Notes: generated by a model from the letters alone, not told the origin. DNA of 64,000 bases from JBJXHC01 sp046160825 (GCA_046160825.1 JBJXHC010000009.1:46160-110159); one strand, 5' to 3'. Positions 14,143-23,477 are shown, numbered from the stretch's first letter. Numbers and translations: made by a program.

Positions 14143-16452
14143 ATGGTCTTGCCCATAACAGCCTGGCTCTTCGATCTCTATCCCTCACCGCTTGGACTCA
14201 CGTTCTGGTTGATGGATGACGCGGGACAGAAGCACTGTTGCCTGTATCCATATATTCCCTCGTTCTACATGCATCTCTCGAAGTTGGAAGAGAGGCAGTT
14301 GGAAATTCTGCTCTCCTCGCTTCCTTGCAAGGTAACGCTCGACCATCAAATGCAAAAAGAGATTTACCGTAACGAGGAGTGGGATGTCGTGCGCGTGAAT
14401 GTCCATGATGCCATGCAGTTGAACACCGTTGTCCGTCAGCTTGAGCGACAATTCCCGCACTATGTCTTTTTCAATTCCGACATTCTCGTCCCGCAACTCT
14501 TCCTCTATTCCTCAGGACTCTTCCCGCTTGCCTACGGTGAATATTCTATCGACGCGGAAAACAGACTTGTTGGCTGGGACATCAATGACAAGTTCGACGC
14601 GGAGGAATATACGCTTCCGCCTCTTGCGACCATGAAACTCGCCAACATGCCCGATTTCATATCGCCAAAACATCGGAAGGTCTATCAACTGGAAGTCAGT
14701 TACGACAATCAAACGTACAGCCTGGAAGAGCGTGACCCTGTTGATGTGCTCAATGCGCTCAACCGCCACCTGCAACGCTGTGATCCGGATATTATCCAGA
14801 CAGAGTATGGCGATGCCATTCTGCTGCCGATGCTGACACGACTGGCCGCCGAACACAACGTGCCACTCATGCTGAACAGAGACCCGGCCGCCGGCTATTT
14901 CACCACACGTGAATCAAGCTATTTTGTCTATGGCAAAATCGTACACAAGGACGGAGCGTTCGAGCTTGCCGGGCGATGGCATATCGATACAGCGAACTCG
15001 TTTGTAATGGGGGAAGCAAGCCTGGATGGTATTTATGAGATCGCACGCATGACGCAGATTCCCGTGCAACGTCAGTCACGTTCGACCATCGGCACATCGC
15101 TTTCCTCCATGCAACTCTCGTGGGCAGTGCGAAACAACTACCTGATTCCGGCAAAGAAGCGCGAACCAGAGGACTTCAAATCGGCGGCGACGCTGCTGCT
15201 GGCCGACCGCGGCGGATTGATCTTTCAGCCGAAGATCGGCTACCATGAGCAGGTTGCAGAGCTCGACTTCGTCTCGATGTATCCGACGATCATGGTCGAG
15301 CACAACGTCTCGCCGGAGACGGTGAACTGTCGCTGCTGCACCGAGAAGGAAGCAAAGGAGATTGTTCCGGAACTGGAGTACACCATCTGCGGCAAACGTG
15401 AGGGCATTGTTCCATCAACGTTACGCGCGGTAGTCAAAAAGAGGGCGTTCTATAAGAAAGAGAAGAAGCGGCTGAAAAAACTGAAGGATCCTCTCTGGGA
15501 GATGTACGACCATCGCCAGAACGCGCTCAAGTGGATGCTCGTGACATGCTTCGGGTATCTCGGTTACAAGAATGCCCGCTTCGGACGCATCGAGGCGCAT
15601 GAGTCGGTGAACGCATACTCACGTGATGCAATTCTCAGAGCGAAAGAGATGGCCGAGGAGAAGGGGTACGAGTTCATCCACGCGATTGTGGACTGTATGT
15701 GGATCAAGAAACCCGGCGCGACGGAAAGCGACTACGAACAACTTGCCGCCGAGGTGAGCAAGGCAACCAACATCGATCTCTCGCTCGAAGGCATTTACAA
15801 CTGGATTTTGTTCCCGGCGAGCAAGATGGACCCGAAACTCCCGACGGCGAACAGATACGTCGGGTATTATATGGATCATGAGATCAAGATACGCGGCATC
15901 GAAGTGCGGCGGCGGGATACGCCCAAGTTCATCAAGCAGATGCAGGGGGAGATGCTCAAGGTGTTTGAACCGGCGAACAACATTGCCGATGTGGAGGCAC
16001 TCGTGCCGCAAGCCTTGGAGAAGGCAAGGGAATTCATCGACCTGCTCCGCTCTGGCAAGGCCGATCCGTTGGAGCTTGTCATCCGCCGCCATATCTCGCA
16101 GGAAGCGGATCAATATAAAAACCGGAGTGCCAGCGCTGAGGTAACCAAAGCGCTCGACGAAGCCGGCATCGCACTCGCGCCCGGCGAATCGATTGAATAT
16201 ATTATCGTTGATGCAAGTGGAAAACGAAAGCCCAAAAAAGCCATTCCCCTTGCGCTCTACTCATTCGATGAGGGATACGATATTGAAAAGTACACGGAGA
16301 TGGCGTTGAAGGCGGTGGAGACGCTGCTCCAACCGTGGGGGTGGGATGTGGAGAGGCTGAAGGCTGGTTTTAATTTGAATGGGAAAAAGAAGCGCAAAAC
16401 CACAGCACAAGCTACCTGCAAGACGGTTACTCTTACATTACCGTTTGAGTAA
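14143..16452 (+). CDS. B-family DNA polymerase with degenerate exonuclease (PolB2-like)
   Basis: 769 residues. Motif A is AELDFVSMYPTIM (Asp375), motif B ALKWMLVTCFGYLGY (Lys463 on). Motif C reads AIVDCMWIK around Asp517: aligned with YxDTDSxFVK, the second Asp is kept and the first is Ile. In the exonuclease region the DxE of ExoI is not found (YQLEVSYD, about 181-188), ExoII has TEYGDAILLPML where NxxxFD should be, and no YxxxD ExoIII is visible, so proofreading is probably lost. A translesion or damage-tolerance role fits the LexA-like and RecA-like neighbours. It lies 553 bp past the third cassette gene because hicBA intervenes, so it may use its own promoter. Confidence 0.85.
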   Translation: MVLPITAWLFDLYPSPLGLTFWLMDDAGQKHCCLYPYIPSFYMHLSKLEERQLEILLSSLPCKVTLDHQMQKEIYRNEEWDVVRVNVHDAMQLNTVVRQLERQFPHYVFFNSDILVPQLFLYSSGLFPLAYGEYSIDAENRLVGWDINDKFDAEEYTLPPLATMKLANMPDFISPKHRKVYQLEVSYDNQTYSLEERDPVDVLNALNRHLQRCDPDIIQTEYGDAILLPMLTRLAAEHNVPLMLNRDPAAGYFTTRESSYFVYGKIVHKDGAFELAGRWHIDTANSFVMGEASLDGIYEIARMTQIPVQRQSRSTIGTSLSSMQLSWAVRNNYLIPAKKREPEDFKSAATLLLADRGGLIFQPKIGYHEQVAELDFVSMYPTIMVEHNVSPETVNCRCCTEKEAKEIVPELEYTICGKREGIVPSTLRAVVKKRAFYKKEKKRLKKLKDPLWEMYDHRQNALKWMLVTCFGYLGYKNARFGRIEAHESVNAYSRDAILRAKEMAEEKGYEFIHAIVDCMWIKKPGATESDYEQLAAEVSKATNIDLSLEGIYNWILFPASKMDPKLPTANRYVGYYMDHEIKIRGIEVRRRDTPKFIKQMQGEMLKVFEPANNIADVEALVPQALEKAREFIDLLRSGKADPLELVIRRHISQEADQYKNRSASAEVTKALDEAGIALAPGESIEYIIVDASGKRKPKKAIPLALYSFDEGYDIEKYTEMALKAVETLLQPWGWDVERLKAGFNLNGKKKRKTTAQATCKTVTLTLPFE

Positions 16453-16503
16453 GTTAACAGCGCTTACTAATACTAATCGACTACTCGTGGAATCGATTCA
16501 ATC

Positions 16504-17624
16504 ATGTCTTCAAATAAAAAGGACATATTGTGGGAAGCTGCTCCTCATACAATCGCCAAGATTCGTATTCTTGAAGCCTACCTCGTGGCATGGTTCCAGA
16601 TACTGGGAGTTTCCAGATATAGGATTGGCCAAGACTTGACTTATGTTGATGGCTTTGCAGGCCCGGGAAAGTAAAAAATTTCAGTAAGGGCTCTCCTGTT
16701 GCTGCTCTTATAGCAGCGAAGATGGCACTCTCTCGGTGCGGCAATTCTTGGAATGCCGGCGCAATAAACTGTTGTTTCATTGAAGAAAACAAAGACCGAA
16801 CGGATTCCCTACAAACACAAATAGAGCCATTTCTGTCTGAAGAACGAATAAAGACTTTTGTTTACACTGATCCGTTTACCGAAGGGCTAGGGCAATTCAA
16901 GAAAGAACAAGCGAACATCTTTGCTCGCCAATGGCCTTTGTTTGCGTTCATAGATCCTTGTGGTGCAACTGGTGTTCCGTTTAATGATGTTATTAGCTTG
17001 TTACGTAATCAAACCACCGAAATGCTCCTTAATTTTGATGCTGACGGTATTGCAAGGATTTACAAAGCTAAAGAGCGAGCAAACCATGAATTGATTCTTA
17101 ACGATATCTATGGTGATGAAAGCTGGAAAGACAGGTTTAAGGAAAACAACTCATTTGATTCTCTCTGTCGAGAGTCCCTTGAGTTGTACAAGGAAAAATT
17201 ATTAAGTGTCGGAAGAGTGAAGTACGTGTTTCCATTCGAAATGAGAACGAAAGCAAACAGCATTAATTACTTCCTTCTCTTCGCAAGCCAACACCCGCTT
17301 GGGCTAGAGAAAATGAAAGAGGCCATGAGGAGCGTTTATCAAAGTGGTGAGTATTGTTTTAGTGACGCCCGAATAGGTCAGGACACTCTATTTCGATTTG
17401 ATGATCCAAGTTGGTATGCACAGAACATGCTGCAGCGTTTTGCCGGAAAAACAGTTGCGTACTCAGACCTTGTTGATTTCGCTTTGCTGGAAACGCCCTT
17501 TATCAATCCTAAATCAATGATGAAGGAGCTAAAAGAAGACGATGAGATCCAGAGCTCGGCAGTTCGGAGAAAAGGAACGTTCAATGAAGCCAAGATTGTA
17601 TCGGTCAGTTTTAAGTCAAGATAA
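16504..17624 (+). pseudogene. tcmP: Three-Cys-motif partner protein TcmP, frameshifted
   Basis: The gene opens at ATG 16504 and reads WEAAPHTIAKIRILEAYL, then LTYVDGFAGPGK, and stops at 16672. Family sequence resumes in another frame from about 16671 (KNFSKGSPVAALIAAKMAL) and runs on to 17624 with FIDPCGATGVPF and the usual C-terminus. One missing base near the A run at 16673-16678 explains the break. The remaining 300 residues are otherwise intact. TcmP proteins are partners of three-Cys-motif DUF5131 proteins, and such a gene follows 2 bases later. Either a recent inactivation or a homopolymer sequencing error. Confidence 0.85.
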
Positions 17625-17626
17625 CG

Positions 17627-18427
17627 GTGGCTAGTAAATCCAATATCGAATGGACCGACTCCACCTGGAATCCCGTCACCGGCTGCACGAAGATCAGTCC
17701 GGGCTGCAAACGTTGCTACGCCGAGACATTTGCCGAGCGGTTCCGTGGAGTACCTGGTCATCCGTTTGAGCAAGGCTTTGATCTCAAGCTCTGGCCCGAA
17801 CGACTTGAGATGCCGCTCCGCTGGAAAGAGCCGAAGATGATATTCGTGAACTCCATGTCCGACCTTTTTCATGAGGACGTTCCGGACGAATTCATCCAGC
17901 GAGTCTTCGATGTGATGATCAAGGCCGACCATCATATCTTTCAGCTCCTCACGAAGCGGTCAGAGAGGCTGATGAAGTGGACGAGAGAGAATTATCGAAT
18001 GGCGAACGAGAAAGTAAACGGTCGTCCGTTACTGCCGAAGCACATCTGGCTTGGTGTTTCTATTGAGAACCAGAAGTACACGACAAGAATCAAACACTTG
18101 CAGCAAGTCCCGGCCCGCGTCAGGTTTCTCTCCATCGAGCCATTGCTTGGTCCGGTTGAGCTCAACGCGTCGATGTTGCGAGGCATTCCTGGGGTGATCG
18201 TCGGCGGCGAAAGCGGACACAAAGCGCGCCCCATGAATCCTGAATGGGCTGTCAACGTTCAACGTGCCTGCAAGCGTAGTCGTGTTGCCTTTTTCTTCAA
18301 ACAATGGGGCACGCACAACGCGGAGGGCGAACGGGTTGGCAAGAAAGCGGCGGGAAGAATCCTGAATGGAAAAACCTGGAACGAGATGCCCGTCCCAAAC
18401 CGTACAACGCACCATGCTGCCGCGTAG
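17627..18427 (+). CDS. DUF5131 (Gp37/Gp68-like) three-Cys-motif protein
   Basis: 266 residues from a GTG start located 2 bases after the TcmP stop. The N-terminus IEWTDSTWNPVTGCTKISPGCKRCYAETF holds the three cysteines at 20, 27 and 30 (C-x6-C-x2-C), likely metal or Fe-S ligands. Further family segments are IFVNSMSDLFHEDVPDEFI, FQLLTKRSERL, IWLGVSIENQ, FLSIEPLLGP and VIVGGESGHKARPM. Relatives occur in phages and mobile islands next to TcmP. Biochemistry is unsettled; a radical-SAM-like TIM barrel has been suggested from sequence. With its partner frameshifted, the pair may be non-functional here. Confidence 0.88.
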   Translation: MASKSNIEWTDSTWNPVTGCTKISPGCKRCYAETFAERFRGVPGHPFEQGFDLKLWPERLEMPLRWKEPKMIFVNSMSDLFHEDVPDEFIQRVFDVMIKADHHIFQLLTKRSERLMKWTRENYRMANEKVNGRPLLPKHIWLGVSIENQKYTTRIKHLQQVPARVRFLSIEPLLGPVELNASMLRGIPGVIVGGESGHKARPMNPEWAVNVQRACKRSRVAFFFKQWGTHNAEGERVGKKAAGRILNGKTWNEMPVPNRTTHHAAA

Positions 18428-18446
18428 TCCGGCACATGCAAGATAA

Positions 18447-18950
18447 CTACCTGTCTCCGCGACCTCCAAGAAGCTCCGTCATCTCCTCCCGCACGAGACG
18501 GTAGAGTTGCCACTCCTTCATGTGGTTTGCACCCAGCCGCTCATAGAAATCGATGGCAAGTTGATTCCAGTCGAGTACCGTCCATTCCATCCTGCCACAA
18601 CCGCGGCGATGTGCTTCTTCCACAATGGCTATGAAAAGTGCATAGCCCACCTTGCGGCTCCTGTATTCCGGCAGGACAAACAGGTCTTCGAGATAAAGTG
18701 TGGGGAGAGCAAGAAAGCTGGAGTAGGTCTCAAACACGAATGCATACCCAACGCCCTTGCCATCAAGTTCGGCCAGATGTGCCTCGATGCGCGGTCGCTC
18801 TCCGGTCATGTCGTTGATGAGGCGGGCTTTCGCATCGGCGTTGGGGGGATCGAGCTTTTCGTACGCGGCGAGCGCGTCAACGAGAGTGAGAATGGCAGCG
18901 GCATCGTCCCGGGTTGCTTTGCGAATACTGATTGAAGAAGGAGTTGTCAT
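18447..18950 (-). CDS. GNAT-family N-acetyltransferase
   Basis: 167 residues. Motif A is LEDLFVLPEYRSRKVGYALFIAIVEEA, the acetyl-CoA pyrophosphate loop being the R-S-R-K-V-G-Y variant of RxxGxG. The C-terminal half WTVLDWNQLAIDFYERLGANHMKEWQLYRL is characteristic of diamine or thialysine acetyltransferase-like GNATs (SAT family). The likely substrate is a small amine, not proven. It ends 19 bp from the convergent DUF5131 gene. Confidence 0.9.
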   Translation of the reverse strand: MTTPSSISIRKATRDDAAAILTLVDALAAYEKLDPPNADAKARLINDMTGERPRIEAHLAELDGKGVGYAFVFETYSSFLALPTLYLEDLFVLPEYRSRKVGYALFIAIVEEAHRRGCGRMEWTVLDWNQLAIDFYERLGANHMKEWQLYRLVREEMTELLGGRGDR

Positions 18951-19029
18951 CGTCGGCCAATTTTAGTGGATGTTGAAGTTTCACCAAGATAGAAGATTCA
19001 TTCTCCATCCTCAAGTGGGAAAGTTTTTG

Positions 19030-19188
19030 GGAAGTGACTCATTTTGAGCTTTAACCCGCATGATGATCCTCAGGACTCTTCCCTTTCTCTGCTCTAGCGC
19101 AGCTCCCTCCCTTCGTAAGGGAGGGGAGAAGTTCAATCCGAGGAGGGAGAGTTCGTACAATTGAACTAAACTAAACTGACCCACTACC
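19030..19188. repeat. MITE-like palindromic element, copy 2
   Basis: 159 bp with ends GGAAGTGACTCATTTTGA (left) and, read inward from the right, GGTAGTGGGTCAGTTTAG. Inside are CTCCCTCCCTTCGTAAGGGAGGGGAG (a strong stem), then GTTCAATCCGAGGAGGGAGAG and GTTCGTAC. It shares this content with 53977-54144 in the opposite orientation. Flanks AGTTTTTG and AGTTTTGG are a near-match target duplication (7 of 8). It fills most of the 317-bp gap before glnD. Confidence 0.75.
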
Positions 19189-19267
19189 CAGTTTTGGAAA
19201 TCCCTGCACCATTCGGTATATTCGCTTCAAGAAACTCAAACTCATTCACCTATCCATTCTTGTTGAA

Positions 19268-21913
19268 ATGCACGAACAGGCTCAGTGGCTAAAATCATAT
19301 CTCTCAGGTCGCCAGCAGGAGATTGCGGCCGCTCATAGTAGCGGTGCGTCCGGGCTTGCTACATGCGTCTCTCTTACGCAACGGATGGATGAACTCATCA
19401 GAAACGCTTGTGCATCACTTCCTCCCGATATCTCTTCTCGCGCCGATAACTACATCGCGATCCTTGCCCTCGGTGGTTACGGTCGTGCAGAGCTTTGTCC
19501 CAAGTCCGATGTCGATATCATGATACTTTATGATGTTGCTTCAGGCAAGGGAGCGGCAGAGGAATATGCGAAAGCACTGCTCCACCTTCTCTGGGATGCG
19601 GGTATCGATCTCGGGCATAGCGTGCGGACAGTGGATGAAGCTGCGGCTCTGCATGGACAGACGCTTGATGCGTGGGTCTCCATGCTGGAAGGCCGTGTAG
19701 TACATGGCAATGCAAAACTCGCAGAGTTGTTGTTCACAGCGCTCCGTGGGCATGTGACGCCTGATCGTTGGATGATTGAAGGAATTCTCGCCGACGCTGC
19801 CGCCCGGCATGAGCGCTATGGTAACTCGGTAAAGCTTCTTGAGCCTAACGTGAAGAAAAGCGCCGGTGGGCTGCGGGATGTGCATTCTCTGTTTTGGCTC
19901 TACCGAACACGCGCACCCCATCTCATCGGTACCGGCCAGGCGACAACGCCGGCAACCCGCGCGTTCCTGGATCTGTTGCAAAAGGATGGACTGCTTGACC
20001 ACGAAGGGATTCGGTCTGTCAACGCGGCCTTCGAGTTTCTTCTCCGCACACGACACGAAATGCACTATCTCCGTCAGTCAATGCAGGACACTCTTGAATT
20101 TACTCTGCAGCGCGAAGTGGCAGAAGGACTGGGCTTTGGACCCAAGGCGGAGACGCATTCTGTCGAAGTGTTTATGCGGGAGTATTATCTCCACGCAAGG
20201 ACGTTGTTCCGATTACATATGCACATCAGTCAGAAGTTCAAGGTGATGATCGAGCCGTCACTCCCGGCAGACAAGGGAACACCGGTCGGCAGCCTGTTTA
20301 TTGCACATCGCGATCTCCTTGCTCTTGCATCGTCAGCTCCACCGTTTAGCCGTGCGGAACAATTGTTTGAAGCATTTGTGTACTGTGCGGAAAACGATCT
20401 CTCGCTTGATGCGTCGTTGAGTGCTGCCATCGAACATTCGTTGGATCTGGTAACGGGCGAATCGGTAAGATCGAAAGAACTCTCAATGTCATTCGGACGC
20501 ATTCTGCGGTCGAAGAATGTGGCAAAGACACTTCATGAGATGAACGACCTGGGCATACTCGGAAAGTACATTCCGGAATTTGGCGACCTCGTCGCCTTCT
20601 TTCAACACAATGTCTATCATTACTTCACAGCGGATGAACATACCTTGCTTGCTGTGGCAAATGCAGAGAAGCTCCGGGAACAACAAGGCGTGTTGCGTGA
20701 GGTCTTCCGTAGCTTGCAGCGCAGGGATATTCTCCATCTGGCAATCCTGCTGCACGATATTGCAAAGCCGCGCGGAGTTGCCGATCACGAGATTACCGGA
20801 GTGACAATGGCGGAAGAAATTCTCGACCGGATGGGAATGCACGATGCGATTCCGGACGTGACGTTCCTTGTGCGCAACCATCTCCTCATGGAACAGATTG
20901 CATTCCGGCGTAACATTCATGACCCGGAAACCATCAAGGAATTTGCAGCCCGCTTCGAACGACCGGAGCAACTTGATTACCTCTATCTGCTTACCTATGC
21001 GGATCTCTCGGCTGTCAATACCAACGTGTGGACAGAGTGGAAGGCACTGTTGCTCCAGGAACTCTATCAGCGCGCATCGGAAGTATTGCGCCGGAATCTT
21101 CACGGTCCTGCGATTGATGCGTTTCATCATTCAAAGCACCGGATGACGGCGGAAGGAATTGTGGAACGCCTCGGGTCTCGCCTTCCGCGTGAGGAAGTGC
21201 AACGGCATCTCGAGCAGATCAGGAATGAATCCTACCTTGCTCTCTTTAGTGAGCAAGAGATCGAAGAACATATCCGCAAAAGTCAATCGACTGAAGCTGT
21301 TTCGACGATCTTCGTCCAGCAGGACGGATTCACGGAGGTCACCACTATTGCACGCGACGCACCGTTTGCGCTGGCAAAATTTTGTGCGGTTCTTGCCGCC
21401 AACGATGCAAATATCTTCGATGCAAACATCTTCACGCGGGATGACGGGATCATCATCGACAGGTTCCGGGTGTCCGATGTTTCCACCGGACAGCAATTGG
21501 AACAACGAGTGTGTGGGAAAATCGCCGCCGACCTTGACAAGGTGATTGACGGAAGAATCGATATAGCACATCTCTTTGAAGCACACAAGAAGAAATGGAA
21601 ACGCCGACCGCAAAGAGCGTCCAATTCTAATGTGCGTCAGGATGTGGAGTTTGAAGATAATCCCGGTCACACGATCATAGACGTGTACGCTCAGGATTCG
21701 CTCGGACTGCTCTACCGCGTCACAGAAGCAATGTCACGTCTCGGCCTCGATATTTATTTTGCCAAGATTGCGACACGGATGGATGGCGTCATCGATGCAT
21801 TCTATACGCTGGATCGTTCAGGGAGAAAGATCACCGACCCTGACCGCCAAGCCACAATCCGAATCGAAATCCTCCGTGCTGTCCGAATGACGTGGGAAGA
21901 AAAGGCGGGATGA
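19268..21913 (+). CDS. glnD: [Protein-PII] uridylyltransferase/uridylyl-removing enzyme
   Basis: 881 residues, the full length of GlnD. Nucleotidyltransferase motif ALGGYGRAELCPKSDVDIMILYD (residues 67-89), GlnE/GlnD linker (GGLRDVHSLFWLYRTRAPHL), HD domain with HDIAKPRG and the metal-binding HLLMEQ region, and two C-terminal ACT domains (TEVTTIARDAPFALAKF; TIIDVYAQDSLGLLYRVTEAMS). It modifies PII proteins in response to glutamine to set nitrogen assimilation. No PII or glutamine synthetase gene is in this window. A strong terminator follows. Confidence 0.96.
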   Translation: MHEQAQWLKSYLSGRQQEIAAAHSSGASGLATCVSLTQRMDELIRNACASLPPDISSRADNYIAILALGGYGRAELCPKSDVDIMILYDVASGKGAAEEYAKALLHLLWDAGIDLGHSVRTVDEAAALHGQTLDAWVSMLEGRVVHGNAKLAELLFTALRGHVTPDRWMIEGILADAAARHERYGNSVKLLEPNVKKSAGGLRDVHSLFWLYRTRAPHLIGTGQATTPATRAFLDLLQKDGLLDHEGIRSVNAAFEFLLRTRHEMHYLRQSMQDTLEFTLQREVAEGLGFGPKAETHSVEVFMREYYLHARTLFRLHMHISQKFKVMIEPSLPADKGTPVGSLFIAHRDLLALASSAPPFSRAEQLFEAFVYCAENDLSLDASLSAAIEHSLDLVTGESVRSKELSMSFGRILRSKNVAKTLHEMNDLGILGKYIPEFGDLVAFFQHNVYHYFTADEHTLLAVANAEKLREQQGVLREVFRSLQRRDILHLAILLHDIAKPRGVADHEITGVTMAEEILDRMGMHDAIPDVTFLVRNHLLMEQIAFRRNIHDPETIKEFAARFERPEQLDYLYLLTYADLSAVNTNVWTEWKALLLQELYQRASEVLRRNLHGPAIDAFHHSKHRMTAEGIVERLGSRLPREEVQRHLEQIRNESYLALFSEQEIEEHIRKSQSTEAVSTIFVQQDGFTEVTTIARDAPFALAKFCAVLAANDANIFDANIFTRDDGIIIDRFRVSDVSTGQQLEQRVCGKIAADLDKVIDGRIDIAHLFEAHKKKWKRRPQRASNSNVRQDVEFEDNPGHTIIDVYAQDSLGLLYRVTEAMSRLGLDIYFAKIATRMDGVIDAFYTLDRSGRKITDPDRQATIRIEILRAVRMTWEEKAG

Positions 21914-21931
21914 TTGCGATGGAACGGAAAG

Positions 21932-21965
21932 AAAGCCCGTCGCCCAATGAAGGCGATGGGCTTTT
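21932..21965 (+). terminator. Rho-independent terminator after glnD
   Basis: AAAGCCCGTCGCC-loop-GGCGATGGGCTTTT: a 13-bp stem with one G-T pair and a T run. The A run on the other side lets it serve the convergent T9SS gene as well. Confidence 0.85.
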
Positions 21966-22029
21966 CGGCAATTGCATGGATTGAAGGCAATCTGCAAAAG
22001 ACCTTTCCAATTTGCCTGAGTGCTGAGGA

Positions 22030-23226
22030 CTATCGAACGAGCATCATCTTCTTAGTCTCTGTAAATTTGCCCATCGTAACACGATAGAAGTATATGCCGC
22101 TTGTCAATCCACTTCCATCGAATTCGCGCGCATACGTACCAACTGGGAGTTTTTCGTTCATGAGTGTTGCCACCTTATGTCCGAGAATGTCAAACACGCT
22201 CAATTCCACGAAACCTGAATTATGGACTTGGAATTGGATACTCGTGTTTGGGTTGAAGGGGTTGGGGTAGTTCTGAAACAGTCTCGCTGTTTGAGGGATC
22301 TCTGTGCTTAGCTGTTCGACATCACAAGGTTCAGTACTTTTTGAGATTGTGTTAGTATGTCCTGCATACACATATCCGTTGAGATCCTGAGTCATAGAAT
22401 AGACCAAGTTATCAGCAAGGCCATCGCTCCATTGAGTCCAATGCAATCCTGAGTCTGTTGATCTGAACACGCCATTTCCGAGTGTTCCGGCAAGGTATTC
22501 ACTAACTGAACACTTTACGAAACTGGTGATTTCTCCGACAGGTCCGAGAGCCTGGGTCCAAGAACTTCCCAAATCAGTTGTGACATGAATTCCATGTTGC
22601 TCCGTACCGGCAATGATGTGGCTTGATGCTCCTACAACGATTGCGGTAGTCCGGTAGCTGGTCAGGCCGGCATTGTACCATCCGTTACCATTGTCGGGGG
22701 AATACCAGACGCCTTCATTTGAGCCCACATAGAGAACGCCTCCGTCATCTACGTAACACGTGAAGGCATTGTCAAAATAGCGGACAAAGTTCCATGAGCC
22801 CCCGTTGTCTTGCGACTTGTATAGCGTGTCCAGAAAACTTGTTTGGACCAATGCAAAGACATAACCACTCTTGACTGCAATACCGCGAATATTGCGGCCC
22901 GGCAGTGTCGGTGGGGCAGTCCAGGATGTTTTGTTGATGGTTCGGTAAACTCCCTGTGCATAAGTTCCGCAGAACACCCAACCCGTGTTAATGCTTGTTG
23001 CAAGGGCATTCACTGAGCCGAAGTCAAAGTTCACCATTGTCCAGTTCGCCCCCTGGTCCGTTGTCCAGTGTATCCTACCATTGTTGCTTCCTGCACAAAC
23101 CCTATTGGTTTGATCCGTCACGAGAGCATGGACAGGTCCTCCAACATTGTATGAGGTTTGAATCCAAGTCTGGCCAAGAGCCAGAGAGTTCATCCAGAGA
23201 AAAACACAAACGTAAAGACGATTCAT
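22030..23226 (-). CDS. Secreted BNR/YCF48-like beta-propeller protein with T9SS sorting domain
   Basis: 398 residues. Signal peptide (LYVCVFLWMNSLALGQ), then repeated motifs of about 45 residues such as GRIHWTTDQGANWTMV, GVYRTINKTSW and SQDNGGSWNFV that fit a six- or seven-bladed propeller of the Asp-box/YCF48 type. The last 80 residues (LFQNYPNPFNPNTSIQF through KKMMLVR) are a type A T9SS C-terminal sorting domain. It should be exported and anchored on the cell surface or released. The ligand is unknown. The upstream gap holds a dispersed repeat. Confidence 0.9.
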   Translation of the reverse strand: MNRLYVCVFLWMNSLALGQTWIQTSYNVGGPVHALVTDQTNRVCAGSNNGRIHWTTDQGANWTMVNFDFGSVNALATSINTGWVFCGTYAQGVYRTINKTSWTAPPTLPGRNIRGIAVKSGYVFALVQTSFLDTLYKSQDNGGSWNFVRYFDNAFTCYVDDGGVLYVGSNEGVWYSPDNGNGWYNAGLTSYRTTAIVVGASSHIIAGTEQHGIHVTTDLGSSWTQALGPVGEITSFVKCSVSEYLAGTLGNGVFRSTDSGLHWTQWSDGLADNLVYSMTQDLNGYVYAGHTNTISKSTEPCDVEQLSTEIPQTARLFQNYPNPFNPNTSIQFQVHNSGFVELSVFDILGHKVATLMNEKLPVGTYAREFDGSGLTSGIYFYRVTMGKFTETKKMMLVR

Positions 23227-23290
23227 CGATCCTCCTGTGGCTATCAGATATTTGCCAAATTCCTTGCAGCGGTGGCTACATCAAGCTAGT

Positions 23291-23400
23291 ACCCACACAT
23301 CCATCTCCGTGCAGAAAAGTCTGGCAAAAAAAATGGGACAGGGGTGGTAAAGTCTAGGTAGCTCAAATTGCAGCAAAGAGGTGTGGAAACGATGCGGAGT
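23291..23400. repeat. Dispersed intergenic repeat, copy 1
   Basis: The core ACCCACAC-TCC-CTCCGTGCAGAAAAGTC, then GCAAAAAAAA, is shared with 25347-25446. Weaker matches continue for about 60 bp (GGTGG, AATTGCA, GAAACGA, CGGAG). Both copies lie just 5' of minus-strand genes. The rest of the 23227-23477 gap shows no gene. Confidence 0.7.
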
Positions 23401-23477
23401 CACACGGTAAGGGCAAAATTGGATGCGGAACAAGAAGAAACAAGTGGATGCATTGCCAACGTTATAAAATCAATCGA

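Noticed and set aside
11944..16452. Prophage remnant because of the CI-like repressor
   Set aside because: No integrase, capsid or terminase genes nearby; the row of polymerase and RecA-like genes fits a repair cassette better.
20489..21130. Long antisense open frame in glnD
   Set aside because: It mirrors the coding strand of a well-recognised gene and has no family sequence or ribosome site.
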